Source of the DNA: Chloroflexota bacterium
Lineage (GTDB): Bacteria > Chloroflexota > Limnocylindria > Limnocylindrales > CSP1-4
Reading direction: 5' to 3'
DNA length: 7,436 nucleotides
Assembly (NCBI GenBank): GCA_021777365.1
Contig: JAJYDP010000236.1
Location: 1-7,436, forward strand
Shown here piece after piece: positions 1 to 6,265 of the stretch. The notes below the pieces were generated by a model that saw nothing but the letters and a program-made list of their open reading frames with translations, was not told where the DNA came from and searched no databases. A program made the translations under genes and the position numbers. How positions within the stretch are numbered: position 1 is the first letter of the stretch; the number at the start of each line of letters is the position of its first letter.

Positions 1-461
1 AGGAAGAAGGGCGCCATCAACGGCCCGACGCTGCCGAGCAGAGCGGAGAGGAAGCTGAAGAGCCCGCCGATCAGGACGAACCCACGCAGCGGAGGCCGCC
101 GCGGCGGGCCGGGGCGGAGGTGCCGCCACGCGACCGTGACGAGCAGGAACGCGCCGAGCAGGCGCGTCAGGGGCGAGAGCGGCGCAGAGGCGAACAGGAG
201 CCCGCCGGCGAAGGCGAATGGAACGGCGCCGAGCGCGAACCAGCCGACGACCGGCAGCTGCAGCTCCCGCCTGTTGAACCAGACACGGCTCCCGTTGCCG
301 ATCAGCTGGGCCACGGTCAGGATCGGGATGGCGTCGCGCACGCCGAACGAGGCCACCAGGACCGGCAGGAGCACGGCCGCGCCTCCGAATCCGGCGACGG
401 CCGCCAGGGTCGCCGCCACGAAGGCCGCCGCGGCCACCAGCAGGAGATCGGGCAGGCTCAT
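1..461 (-). CDS. TauE/SafE-family membrane permease (3' part beyond window)
   Basis: Seen: an open frame of 153 codons starts at ATG 461 and leaves the window at its left edge. The protein is strongly hydrophobic, with probable membrane segments at about residues 5-24, 27-50, 72-92, 100-113 and 127-145. The first is followed by AGFGGAAVLLPVL (23-35), which resembles the Gly-rich motif near the start of TauE/SafE proteins. Polar loops such as NRREL (63-67) separate the helices. Family knowledge: these are inner-membrane proteins of about 250 residues, proposed to export sulfite, sulfoacetate or other small anions, so roughly 100 residues should lie outside the window. The start is well fixed: the in-frame rdgB stop is only eight codons upstream and none of those codons can initiate. 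No Shine-Dalgarno is visible, so translation may be coupled to rdgB. It is last of the visible operon genes. The substrate cannot be read from the sequence, and its link to the upstream nucleotide genes may be only co-transcription. Confidence 0.82.
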   Translation of the reverse strand, partial: MSLPDLLLVAAAAFVAATLAAVAGFGGAAVLLPVLVASFGVRDAIPILTVAQLIGNGSRVWFNRRELQLPVVGWFALGAVPFAFAGGLLFASAPLSPLTRLLGAFLLVTVAWRHLRPGPPRRPPLRGFVLIGGLFSFLSALLGSVGPLMAPFF

Positions 462-462
462 G

Positions 463-487
463 GAGCGAGACCGCGCAGCGGTCGCTC
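463..487 (-). promoter_or_regulatory. Hairpin at the rdgB stop / permease start junction
   Basis: The bases at 469-474 and 478-483 form a perfect 6-bp stem around a 3-nt loop. Past a 2-nt bulge (467-468) the stem continues for four more pairs, 463-466 with 484-487. The structure includes two bases of the rdgB stop codon and ends just before the permease ATG, where a ribosome binding site would sit. No T-run follows, so it is not a standard intrinsic terminator. It could modulate coupling between the two genes or be chance in GC-rich DNA. Confidence 0.3.
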
Positions 488-1133
488 AGTACCCGCGCGC
501 CCGGAGGACCCGGCGCATCGCGTGCGCGGCGGCGGCCCGGTGCGAGACCCGGTTCTTCTCCTGCGCCGAATACAGCCCCACGGTCCGGCCGCCCGGCGAC
601 TCCCGGGCCGGCTCGAAGATGGGGTCGTAGCCGAACCCTCCGGTGCCCCGGGGCTCGGTCGCGATGCGGCCCTCGAAGGTACCCCGGCGGACGACGACGT
701 CCGACGCGCCCGAGGCCCCCGAGACGCCCGGCCTTCCCGGTGGTCGGCCGGGTTCCACCAGCGCGAGCACACACCGATAGCGGGCACCCCGGCGCGCCGG
801 CGGCAGCCCCCGCATCTCGTCGAGCAGCTTCTCGTTGTTCTGCTCGTCGGTCGCACGCTCGCCCGCGTAGCGCCGCGTGCGTACCCCGGGCCCGCCGCCG
901 AGCGCGTCGACCTCCAGCCCGGAATCGTCGGCCAGCGTCGGCAGGCGCGTCCGCTCCGCGTAGAAGCGCGCCTTGGAGATCGCGTTCAAGTCGAACGTGT
1001 CGCCGTCCTCCGGCGCCTCTGCCTCCACCCCCACGTCGTCCAGCGACACGAGCCGGGTCAGGGGCAGGTGCAGCAGTTCTCGCAGCTCGGCGAGCTTGTG
1101 GGCCGAGCGGGTCGCGACAACGAGGGTGCGCAC
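486..1133 (-). CDS. rdgB: RdgB/HAM1 non-canonical purine NTP pyrophosphatase
   Basis: Function by family: hydrolyses dITP, ITP and XTP to the monophosphate and pyrophosphate in the cytoplasm, keeping deaminated purines out of DNA and RNA. Seen: 215 residues with the family blocks in order: N-terminal substrate loop ATRSAHKLAEL (7-17), DTFDLNAISKA (45-55), ADDSGLEVDALGG (68-80), RYAGE (88-92), GFGYDPIF (166-173) and EKNRVSHR (192-199). GTG 1133 is chosen because the first beta strand (RTLVVAT) starts immediately after it, and it lies 4 nt beyond the rph stop. Extending the frame to 1205 would only add an Arg-rich stretch overlapping rph. There is no clear Shine-Dalgarno, so translation is probably coupled to rph. 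Odd points: Ser10 stands where most homologues have Asn, the loop after PGV reads RTRR rather than the common YSAR, and there is a Gly/Pro/Ser-rich insert at about 128-145. The rph-rdgB neighbourhood is common in bacteria. Confidence 0.95.
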   Translation of the reverse strand: MRTLVVATRSAHKLAELRELLHLPLTRLVSLDDVGVEAEAPEDGDTFDLNAISKARFYAERTRLPTLADDSGLEVDALGGGPGVRTRRYAGERATDEQNNEKLLDEMRGLPPARRGARYRCVLALVEPGRPPGRPGVSGASGASDVVVRRGTFEGRIATEPRGTGGFGYDPIFEPARESPGGRTVGLYSAQEKNRVSHRAAAAHAMRRVLRARGY

Positions 1134-1137
1134 CGGC

Positions 1138-1869
1138 TCAGCGCCCGGCCGGGGCAAGCGCCTCCGCCTGGGCCGCGAAGAGCGCGCGCAGGCCGTCGTC
1201 CGCAAGCGCGAGCAGCGTCGCCATCGAGGCTCGGTCGAACGGCTTCCCCTCGGCGGTCCCCTGCACCTCGACGTACGTTCCCGCGTCGGTGCCGACGACG
1301 TTGAAGTCCACCTCGGCGTGCGAGTCCTCCTCGTAGTCGAGGTCGAGCACCGGGCGCCCCTCCACGATGCCGACGCTCACCGCGGCGACCCGGCCGCTGA
1401 GCGCCCCCTCCAGCCCCCGGCTGCGCAGGGCCAGCACCAGCGCGACGTATCCACCCGTGATCGAGGCGGTTCGTGTGCCCCCGTCCGCCTGCAGGACGTC
1501 GCAGTCGATCGACACGGAGCGCTCACCGAGCTTCGCCAGGTCGACCACGCCGCGCAGCGAGCGGCCGATCAGCCGCTGGATCTCCTGGGTGCGGCCGCCC
1601 TGCCGCCCGCGCACGGCCTCGCGCGGCGTCCGTTCCGCCGTGGCACGGGGCAGCATCGAGTACTCGGCCGTCACCCAGCCGAGGCCCTTGCCTCGCAGAT
1701 GGGGCGCGGTCCGGTCCTCCAGCGTCGCGGCGCACACCACGTGGGTGTCACCCACGCGGATGAGGCACGATCCCTCGGCCCATTTCTGCACCCCCAGCTC
1801 CAGGGTCACGGGGCGCGGCTGGCCGGGCAGCCGGCCGTCGTGGCGATACGGTGCGCCGCCGATGCTCAT
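1138..1869 (-). CDS. rph: Ribonuclease PH
   Basis: Function by family: a phosphate-dependent 3'-5' exoribonuclease, hexameric in the cytoplasm, that trims the 3' ends of tRNA precursors and other stable RNAs, releasing nucleoside diphosphates. Seen: 243 residues, close to the usual 238-245. It opens near [19 protein letters not shown] (8-26), followed by [14 protein letters not shown] (64-77), [16 protein letters not shown] (91-106), [19 protein letters not shown] (122-140), [17 protein letters not shown] (176-192) and [11 protein letters not shown] (201-211). Arg93 and Thr132-Arg133 occupy the phosphate-binding positions of the family; Asp182 and Asp188 are the expected acidic metal/catalytic pair. 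All blocks are intact, so the enzyme should be active. The ATG overlaps the mazG stop as ATGA, and a strong GGGGAGG lies 7 nt upstream inside mazG, so rph is co-transcribed and probably coupled. rdgB starts 4 nt after its stop. Confidence 0.97.
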   Translation of the reverse strand: MSIGGAPYRHDGRLPGQPRPVTLELGVQKWAEGSCLIRVGDTHVVCAATLEDRTAPHLRGKGLGWVTAEYSMLPRATAERTPREAVRGRQGGRTQEIQRLIGRSLRGVVDLAKLGERSVSIDCDVLQADGGTRTASITGGYVALVLALRSRGLEGALSGRVAAVSVGIVEGRPVLDLDYEEDSHAEVDFNVVGTDAGTYVEVQGTAEGKPFDRASMATLLALADDGLRALFAAQAEALAPAGR

Positions 1870-3122
1870 GCGTGATCCTCCCCAGTTCCGGTCGCGCGCT
1901 CCACGGCCTTGGCTCGATCCCAGAGCTCGTCGAGCTCCTCGAACGTCATCGTATCGAGCGCGCGGCCGCGCTCCTCCGCGAACCGCTCGACGAGCGCGAA
2001 GCGGCGTGCGAACTTGGCGTTGCCGGCGCGAAGCGCCGACTCGGCGTCGACGCCAAGCTTGCGCCCCAGGTTCACCAGGACCAGCAACAGGTCCCCGAAC
2101 TCCTCGGCACGCTCGGCGTCGGTTTGCGCCTCCAGCAGCTCGACGGCCTCTTCCTCGAGCTTCTCGATGACGCCCTCGACATCGGGCCAGTCGTAGCCGA
2201 GCGCCGACGCGCGTCCCTGCATCTCCTGGGAATACGCGAGGGCCGGCAGCGAGCGGGCCAGTCCGGCGAACGCGGCGGGCAGCGATTCGGTGGCGCGCGG
2301 CGCGCCGCCACGTGACGCGCGTTCGGCGGCCTTGATGCGTTCCCAGTTCTGGATCACGTCCCCGGCGGTGGCGGCCTGCGCGTCGGCGAACACGTGGGGG
2401 TGGCGCCGCACGATCTTGGCCCCGATGTGCCGGTAGACGTCGTCGAGGTCGAACAGCCCCTCCTCGGCCCCGATCTGCGCGTGCAGCACGACCTGGAGAA
2501 GCAGGTCACCGAGCTCCTCCGCGAGGTGGGGCGAGGCCCCGTGCTCGAGCGCGTCGTAGACCTCGTAGGCCTCCTCGAGCAGGAACGGCCGCAGCGACCG
2601 GTGATCCTGCTCGCGGTCCCACGGGCAGCCGCCGGGCGCCCGGAGCCGGGCCGCGATCCAGGGGAGGCCGTGCGGGCTCGCGAGGTTCGCCAGCGGATCG
2701 AGCGCCGGCAACAGGTGGGGGCCCGCTTCGAGAGCCACCGAGTCGAGCGCGCCGACGGTCGAGTCGGGCGCACTTCCGAACCCCAGCGCAGGATGGCCGG
2801 CGGGATACAGGGCGGCCAGCACGTCGACCGGCGAGACGCCGTGCCCGGCTCTCCCCGGCAGGACCGCGGGCTCGAACGCCGGCTCGTCGGCGCGGGGCTC
2901 GGCCGCGGATGCGCTCAGCGCCGGAGCGTCGCCGGGCGAGCCGGGGGTCCGGATCGATTCGACCGGGGCATCTTCCCGGTCCGGCAGGAGGAGCAGCGGC
3001 CAGGACGGGTCGAACGCACGCCGGGCGAGCGCCGCGGTGCCCACGACCTGCACGCCGTCGAGGTGGCGGATCCCGTGCCGTTCGGCCGCCTCGGCGAGGA
3101 GCGAATCGATCATCGTTCGCAC
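1866..3122 (-). CDS. mazG: MazG nucleoside triphosphate pyrophosphohydrolase with degenerate N-terminal domain
   Basis: Function by family: tandem-domain MazG hydrolyses NTPs and dNTPs to monophosphate and pyrophosphate in the cytoplasm and is linked to removal of aberrant nucleotides and to (p)ppGpp levels. Seen: 418 residues. The first MazG domain (about 153-246) has [14 protein letters not shown] (159-172), the acidic EEAYE (183-187) and EELGD (202-206), and RRHPHVF (239-245). The second (about 288-385) has [10 protein letters not shown] (309-318), EEE (323-325), EEFGD (340-344) and NAKFARRF (368-375). Both metal-binding acidic sets are present. The first ~150 residues are not MazG: they resemble the last part of a YabN-like tetrapyrrole methylase, interrupted by a low-complexity stretch at about 49-93, and no SAM-binding half is present. 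The start is uncertain: GTG 3122 lies 6 nt after the upstream stop, with AGGGA closely upstream, but ATG 3113 (three residues shorter) is equally possible. It ends overlapping rph by 4 nt. Confidence 0.95.
   Translation of the reverse strand: MRTMIDSLLAEAAERHGIRHLDGVQVVGTAALARRAFDPSWPLLLLPDREDAPVESIRTPGSPGDAPALSASAAEPRADEPAFEPAVLPGRAGHGVSPVDVLAALYPAGHPALGFGSAPDSTVGALDSVALEAGPHLLPALDPLANLASPHGLPWIAARLRAPGGCPWDREQDHRSLRPFLLEEAYEVYDALEHGASPHLAEELGDLLLQVVLHAQIGAEEGLFDLDDVYRHIGAKIVRRHPHVFADAQAATAGDVIQNWERIKAAERASRGGAPRATESLPAAFAGLARSLPALAYSQEMQGRASALGYDWPDVEGVIEKLEEEAVELLEAQTDAERAEEFGDLLLVLVNLGRKLGVDAESALRAGNAKFARRFALVERFAEERGRALDTMTFEELDELWDRAKAVERATGTGEDHA
1877..1883 (-). promoter_or_regulatory. 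Shine-Dalgarno of rph inside the end of mazG
   Basis: On the minus strand the motif GGGGAGG ends 7 nt before the rph ATG at 1869. It is the best ribosome binding site in the operon and confirms the rph start, which shares four bases (ATGA) with the mazG stop. Confidence 0.75.
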
Positions 3123-3128
3123 CGTTCC

Positions 3129-4730
3129 CTACACCTGGCCGGCCGTCGCGGCCGGGACGTCAGGCGATCGCCAGACGCTGGCCTTCGCCCGCTGTGCCTC
3201 GTACCAGTTGGTGAACGCGTTCGCCACCAGTGCCGCCTGCTGCGTCGCGTCCACCGGGCGCTGCGCCCGTTGGCTGACCATGTAGAGATACGTGCCGTCC
3301 GACTGCGCGATGGGGCTGCTGACCTGCCCGACCTTCAGCCCGAAGAGGACATCCTGCACCGCCGATGCGAGCTGGTACGGGGCGATCCAGCCCATGTCGC
3401 CGCCCGAATCGGCGTCGGGCGCGTCCGAGTTCACCCGCGCGACTGCGGCGAAGTCCGCGCCCGGCTGCGCCAGCGCCTGCTCGATCGTCTGCGCGCGGGC
3501 TGTCACGGCGTCGCCGGGAGCGATCCTGATCTCCCACGCGTGGACCTGCTCGATGTTGCCGGTGGTGACGTTCGCGAGGACCTTCGCCGCGAGCTTCTGC
3601 CGGAGGAGATCGCCGCGGATGGCGTCGCGGTACGCGGCGAGGCTGACCCCGGCCTGCGCGAGTTCCTGCTGGTAACGCGGGTCGGTCGTGGCCGGCACGA
3701 TGGCGGTGACGCGGCCGATGCGGAAGGTGCCGTCCGCGCCCTGGATCACGTCGGTCGTGCCGCCGACGGGCAGGGCGAAGAGGGCCGCGACCCAGGCGGG
3801 GTCCACGGGATCGGTCGCCGTGAGGTACCCGTAGTCACCGCCGCCCGCCGCGCTGGTGTCGGTGGAGAACGTCTTCGCGACCTGGTCGAACGGGGTGCCG
3901 GTCTGCAGTTCCGCGAGCGCCTGGTCGGCCAGCGACTTCGCCTGGGCCTCCTGGGCTGCAGTGGGGACGCCGGGAGACGCGGCCGGGACGGTGCTCGGGG
4001 CCGGCGAGGGGGTCACGGACGGGCTCGGGGCCGGGGACGCCGTGGCTTTGGGGGTCGGGGTCGCGCTCGGGATGGGGGCCTTCGTGGCGGGGGCCTTCGT
4101 GGCGGACGGCGATCGGTGTGCGGCCGGGGAGGCGACGGCGGAGGGGCCGGGGCTGGAGGCCGCGGCTGTCCCCGGAGCCGGGGTGCCGCTCGGAGCCGTG
4201 CCCGCGGCGGGGGTCGCGCCCGGCGCCACGAAGATGGCGAGCACCTTGCGCTGCTCGACCGCGCTGGCCTCCTTCACCAGCTGCGCGTCGACCTCCGCGC
4301 CGCTGACCGAGATCCCCATCTGTGTCGCCAGTTTCTCCTGGAGCACCCGGTCGATGAGCTCCTGGACCGAGGCGGCCGGAATGGCCTCGACCTGCTGCTT
4401 CACGTACTGGAGGTCCTGCTGCGCCGTGGCCTGGTCCAGCTGACCCGCCGCCTGGGCGGCGGCGATCCGCCGCTGCAGGATCGAGTAGCGGAACGCGTCG
4501 ACCTTCTGTTGCGCCGCCCACTGGTCCCTGCTGATCCCGGTCCCGTCGACGGTCGCGATCGCCGCGAGGTGGTCCGAGTAGTAGCTCACGCCCACCACGC
4601 CGGCGAGCATGAGCACGGCGACGATCGGCAGGGCGATGAATCCGAGGGTGATCACGACCTGCTGCCGGCGATCGTCCGGGGCTGGAAGACGCCGCACACG
4701 GCGCGTGACGGGCCGGGCCCGGAAGGTCAT
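3129..4730 (-). CDS. Membrane-anchored SurA/parvulin-like foldase or chaperone
   Basis: Seen: 533 residues. A basic N-terminus (1-24) precedes one membrane segment (about 25-50), so the rest should be extracytoplasmic. Next is a SurA-N-like helical region (about 53-155), with a VDGTGISRDQW strand-helix start (61-71) and EKLATQMGISVS (132-143). A first parvulin-like domain begins at RKVLAIFVAP (161-170), is broken by a Pro/Ala/Ser/Thr-rich insert (about 171-258), and resumes through GGDYGYL (297-303) to about 345. A second spans about 396-488, with GGDMGWI (443-449) and FGLKVGQVSSPI (463-474). Family knowledge: such proteins assist folding of exported proteins, and some isomerise Xaa-Pro bonds. 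Neither domain has the usual His of the first parvulin strand (positions read VLAIFV and AWEIRI), so enzymatic activity is doubtful. ATG 4730 has only a weak GGAG about 12 nt upstream. It is the first gene of the tight operon, 6 nt before mazG. Confidence 0.85.
   Translation of the reverse strand: MTFRARPVTRRVRRLPAPDDRRQQVVITLGFIALPIVAVLMLAGVVGVSYYSDHLAAIATVDGTGISRDQWAAQQKVDAFRYSILQRRIAAAQAAGQLDQATAQQDLQYVKQQVEAIPAASVQELIDRVLQEKLATQMGISVSGAEVDAQLVKEASAVEQRKVLAIFVAPGATPAAGTAPSGTPAPGTAAASSPGPSAVASPAAHRSPSATKAPATKAPIPSATPTPKATASPAPSPSVTPSPAPSTVPAASPGVPTAAQEAQAKSLADQALAELQTGTPFDQVAKTFSTDTSAAGGGDYGYLTATDPVDPAWVAALFALPVGGTTDVIQGADGTFRIGRVTAIVPATTDPRYQQELAQAGVSLAAYRDAIRGDLLRQKLAAKVLANVTTGNIEQVHAWEIRIAPGDAVTARAQTIEQALAQPGADFAAVARVNSDAPDADSGGDMGWIAPYQLASAVQDVLFGLKVGQVSSPIAQSDGTYLYMVSQRAQRPVDATQQAALVANAFTNWYEAQRAKASVWRSPDVPAATAGQV
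3957..4220 (-). repeat. Low-complexity Pro/Ala/Ser/Thr-rich coding segment in the foldase gene
   Basis: This stretch encodes about residues 171-258 of the foldase, almost entirely Pro, Ala, Ser, Thr and Gly with a few Lys. It contains a perfect 15-bp tandem duplication (4076-4090 and 4091-4105, encoding repeated ATKAP) and two copies of gctcggggccgg. Slippage between such repeats probably lets the length vary among strains. The encoded peptide should be a disordered, extended linker. Confidence 0.75.
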
Positions 4731-4789
4731 GCGAGAGTCGTGCTCCGTGATCCGCTGTAGGCGCGACCGCGCCCTCCCCGCAGGAGTCG
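4731..4789 (-). other. 59-nt gap between glycosyltransferase and foldase genes
   Basis: A 5-bp GC hairpin with a 4-nt loop occurs at 4760-4773 (ggcgc and gcgcc arms). It is not followed by a T-run on the minus strand, so it is a poor intrinsic terminator. I see no good -10/-35 pair for the foldase operon. Whether the foldase operon has its own promoter or reads through from the glycosyltransferase is unresolved. Confidence 0.35.
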
Positions 4790-6211
4790 TCAGGGGGATT
4801 CGACCGCCGGTCGGACGCCGTAGTCTACCCCATCGCCGCCGGGAGCCGGCACGAGACGCGCCGCCAGGACGAGCAGCGGACGCACCTGGACGTCCCAGCG
4901 GTACGGGTCACGGTGCAGAGCGAGCGCGCGTGCGCGTCGACTCGCGCGAACCTCCGGCGGCGCGTCGAGCACCTCCCGCAGGGCCCGCGCGAGGTCGTCC
5001 GGGTCGGACGGATCCGCCACCGCGCCCAGGTCATCCCGCTCAACGATCTCGCGCATCACCGCCAGGTCGCGGCCCACTACCGGCGGCACGCCCGCCGCGA
5101 GCGACTCCCAGAACTTGTTGGGCGTGGACAGCCGCTGGTTGAGCGAATCGCCCGGCACGGCGATCAGCGCGGCGTCGGCACCGGCGGCCCAGCGCGGTAC
5201 CTCGTCAGGGTGCACCGGCGGCAGGGTCACGTGGCGGCCGGCGAAGCGCGGGTCCATGTCGAGCGCCCGCATCCGCTCGTACCAGGGCCCGAACCCCATG
5301 GCGACAAACGCGGCGTCGGGGAGGCGCAGGACGGCCTCGCCGGATTCGAGCAGCCCGCGGTCGGCGCCCAGGATGCCCAGGAACAGGACGATTCGGGTCG
5401 TGGGGGGGAGGCCGGTGGCGCGCCGGAGATCATCGGGAGAAGGTTCGCGTGGCGGCCGGTACGGAGGGCAGTTGCGCACCACCGCCGGCTCCGCGGCGAG
5501 CGCCCACCGGCGGCGCAGCTCGGCGGCCAGCGCCTCGTTCACCGTCACGATGCCGTCGGCGCTTCCCACGAGGGCGAGCTCGCGGCGCTCGTACAGGCGC
5601 CTCAGTGGCCGCGGCATGGTCGCATAAGCGTTCCCCTCGAGGAACAGGTCGATGACGTCGTACACCACGCGGCCGGCACGGCGGTCCGACCCTCGGCCTC
5701 CCGCGGGATGCTTGCCCCGCGACCCCCGTCCCCGAACGTCACGGGCCAGCTCCGTGGCGGCCACCAGCGCGGCGATTCCGCAGGCGTGGTAGAGGTCCGC
5801 GGGGGGCAGTGCACGCCGGAGCCCCTCGGTCCAGGCGCGCGCGGGGAGCGGCCAGCGGAGGACCCCCAGCACGCGGCGCGGGGTGGGGGTACGCGCGGCG
5901 CGGAGCAGGCGCAGGCCGGGAATCCGGGCGAGGAACCGGCCGGCGGCACCGACGACCGCGTCTCCGTGCGCCACCAGGGACGCCGGGCGGCCGCGTGCGG
6001 GCTCGACGAGGCCGGCGAGCGGGCCGGCGGGCCGGACACGCACGATGCGGATGGTCCCGTCCAGCTCCTCGGCAGGCAGGTCCGCCCGCGCGGTTCCGGC
6101 GATCAGGACCTCCCAGCCCTCGGCCTCGAGGGAGCGGGCGATTCGGAGCGCGCGGGAGTACGGGGCCACCGGGTTGTGCACGAGCACGATGGCCCGGCGT
6201 CGGGCGGTCAC
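4790..6211 (-). CDS. GT-B fold glycosyltransferase, family-4-like
   Basis: Seen: 473 residues from GTG 6211. The N-terminal Rossmann-like half starts at once with a beta strand and HNPVAPYSRALRIARSL (12-28), a form common in glycosyltransferases working on cell-surface glycans. Further signs are YDVIDLFLEG (184-193), SADGIVTVNEALAAEL (217-232), VVRNCPP (244-250), the C-domain strand FLGILGADRGL (277-287), and TPNKFWESLAAGVPPVVGRD (363-382) with MREIVE (386-391), the nucleotide-sugar binding region. The first Glu of the EX7E signature is not evident; only the second region (Glu369) is. Family knowledge: it transfers a sugar from an activated donor to a lipid or glycan acceptor at the cytoplasmic face; donor and acceptor cannot be told. 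The start fits a TACACT promoter hexamer 6 nt upstream. An in-frame ATG at 6274 would add 21 Pro/Arg-rich residues and collide with the divergent gene, so it is less likely. A Gly/Arg/Ser-rich loop (160-180) lies between strands. Confidence 0.87.
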   Translation of the reverse strand: MTARRRAIVLVHNPVAPYSRALRIARSLEAEGWEVLIAGTARADLPAEELDGTIRIVRVRPAGPLAGLVEPARGRPASLVAHGDAVVGAAGRFLARIPGLRLLRAARTPTPRRVLGVLRWPLPARAWTEGLRRALPPADLYHACGIAALVAATELARDVRGRGSRGKHPAGGRGSDRRAGRVVYDVIDLFLEGNAYATMPRPLRRLYERRELALVGSADGIVTVNEALAAELRRRWALAAEPAVVRNCPPYRPPREPSPDDLRRATGLPPTTRIVLFLGILGADRGLLESGEAVLRLPDAAFVAMGFGPWYERMRALDMDPRFAGRHVTLPPVHPDEVPRWAAGADAALIAVPGDSLNQRLSTPNKFWESLAAGVPPVVGRDLAVMREIVERDDLGAVADPSDPDDLARALREVLDAPPEVRASRRARALALHRDPYRWDVQVRPLLVLAARLVPAPGGDGVDYGVRPAVESP

Positions 6212-6217
6212 ACGGTG

Positions 6218-6223
6218 AGTGTA
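6218..6223 (-). promoter_or_regulatory. Putative -10 element (TACACT) of the minus-strand glycosyltransferase
   Basis: TACACT on the minus strand matches four of six bases of the TATAAT consensus and the TAnnnT core. It ends 6 nt before GTG 6211, so a transcript starting at the usual distance would begin at or beside the start codon, that is, leaderless. Confidence 0.42.
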
Positions 6224-6254
6224 GTCGGACGGCCCCGGTAGTCGGGCGGCCCCG
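6221..6254. repeat. Tandem 17-bp direct repeat in the divergent promoter
   Basis: The 17-mer gtagtcggacggccccg (6221-6237) is followed without a spacer by gtagtcgggcggccccg (6238-6254), identical at 16 of 17 positions. The pair fills most of the space between the two TACACT hexamers, overlapping the minus-strand one by three bases. It could be a two-site operator for a regulator, or a recent duplication by slippage. Confidence 0.8.
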
Positions 6255-6259
6255 GGCCG
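6247..6259. repeat. 13-bp inverted repeat abutting the plus-strand -10
   Basis: CGGCCC and GGGCCG flank a single C, giving a perfect 6+1+6 inverted repeat that ends one base before TACACT at 6260. It overlaps the second copy of the 17-bp repeat; the first copy lacks the full right arm. Such a site could bind a dimeric regulator, but GC-only palindromes also arise by chance here. Confidence 0.5.
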
Positions 6260-6265
6260 TACACT
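6260..6265 (+). promoter_or_regulatory. Putative -10 element (TACACT) of the plus-strand glycosyltransferase
   Basis: The identical hexamer occurs on the plus strand and ends 7 nt before ATG 6273. The matching hexamer and spacing in both directions make chance less likely. The expected transcription start coincides with the ATG. Confidence 0.42.

Noticed and set aside
1134..1205. A longer RdgB starting at 1205
   Set aside because: The 24 extra residues are Arg/Pro-rich, overlap the 3' end of rph and precede the normal family N-terminus.
120..1304. A 394-codon open frame on the plus strand
   Set aside because: It runs antisense to the permease, rdgB and the end of rph, and its product is Arg/Pro-rich low complexity without a motif.
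2394..4760. A 788-codon open frame on the plus strand
   Set aside because: It lies opposite mazG and the foldase gene, both of which have clear family motifs. Its translation is Arg/Gly/Asp-rich with no recognisable domain, the usual result of few stops in antisense frames of GC-rich DNA.
4760..4773. A terminator after the minus-strand glycosyltransferase
   Set aside because: There is a short GC stem, but no T-run follows and 5-bp GC hairpins are common at this base composition.
4913..6241. A 442-codon open frame on the plus strand
   Set aside because: It is antisense to the minus-strand glycosyltransferase, whose motifs are clear; the translation has no family features.
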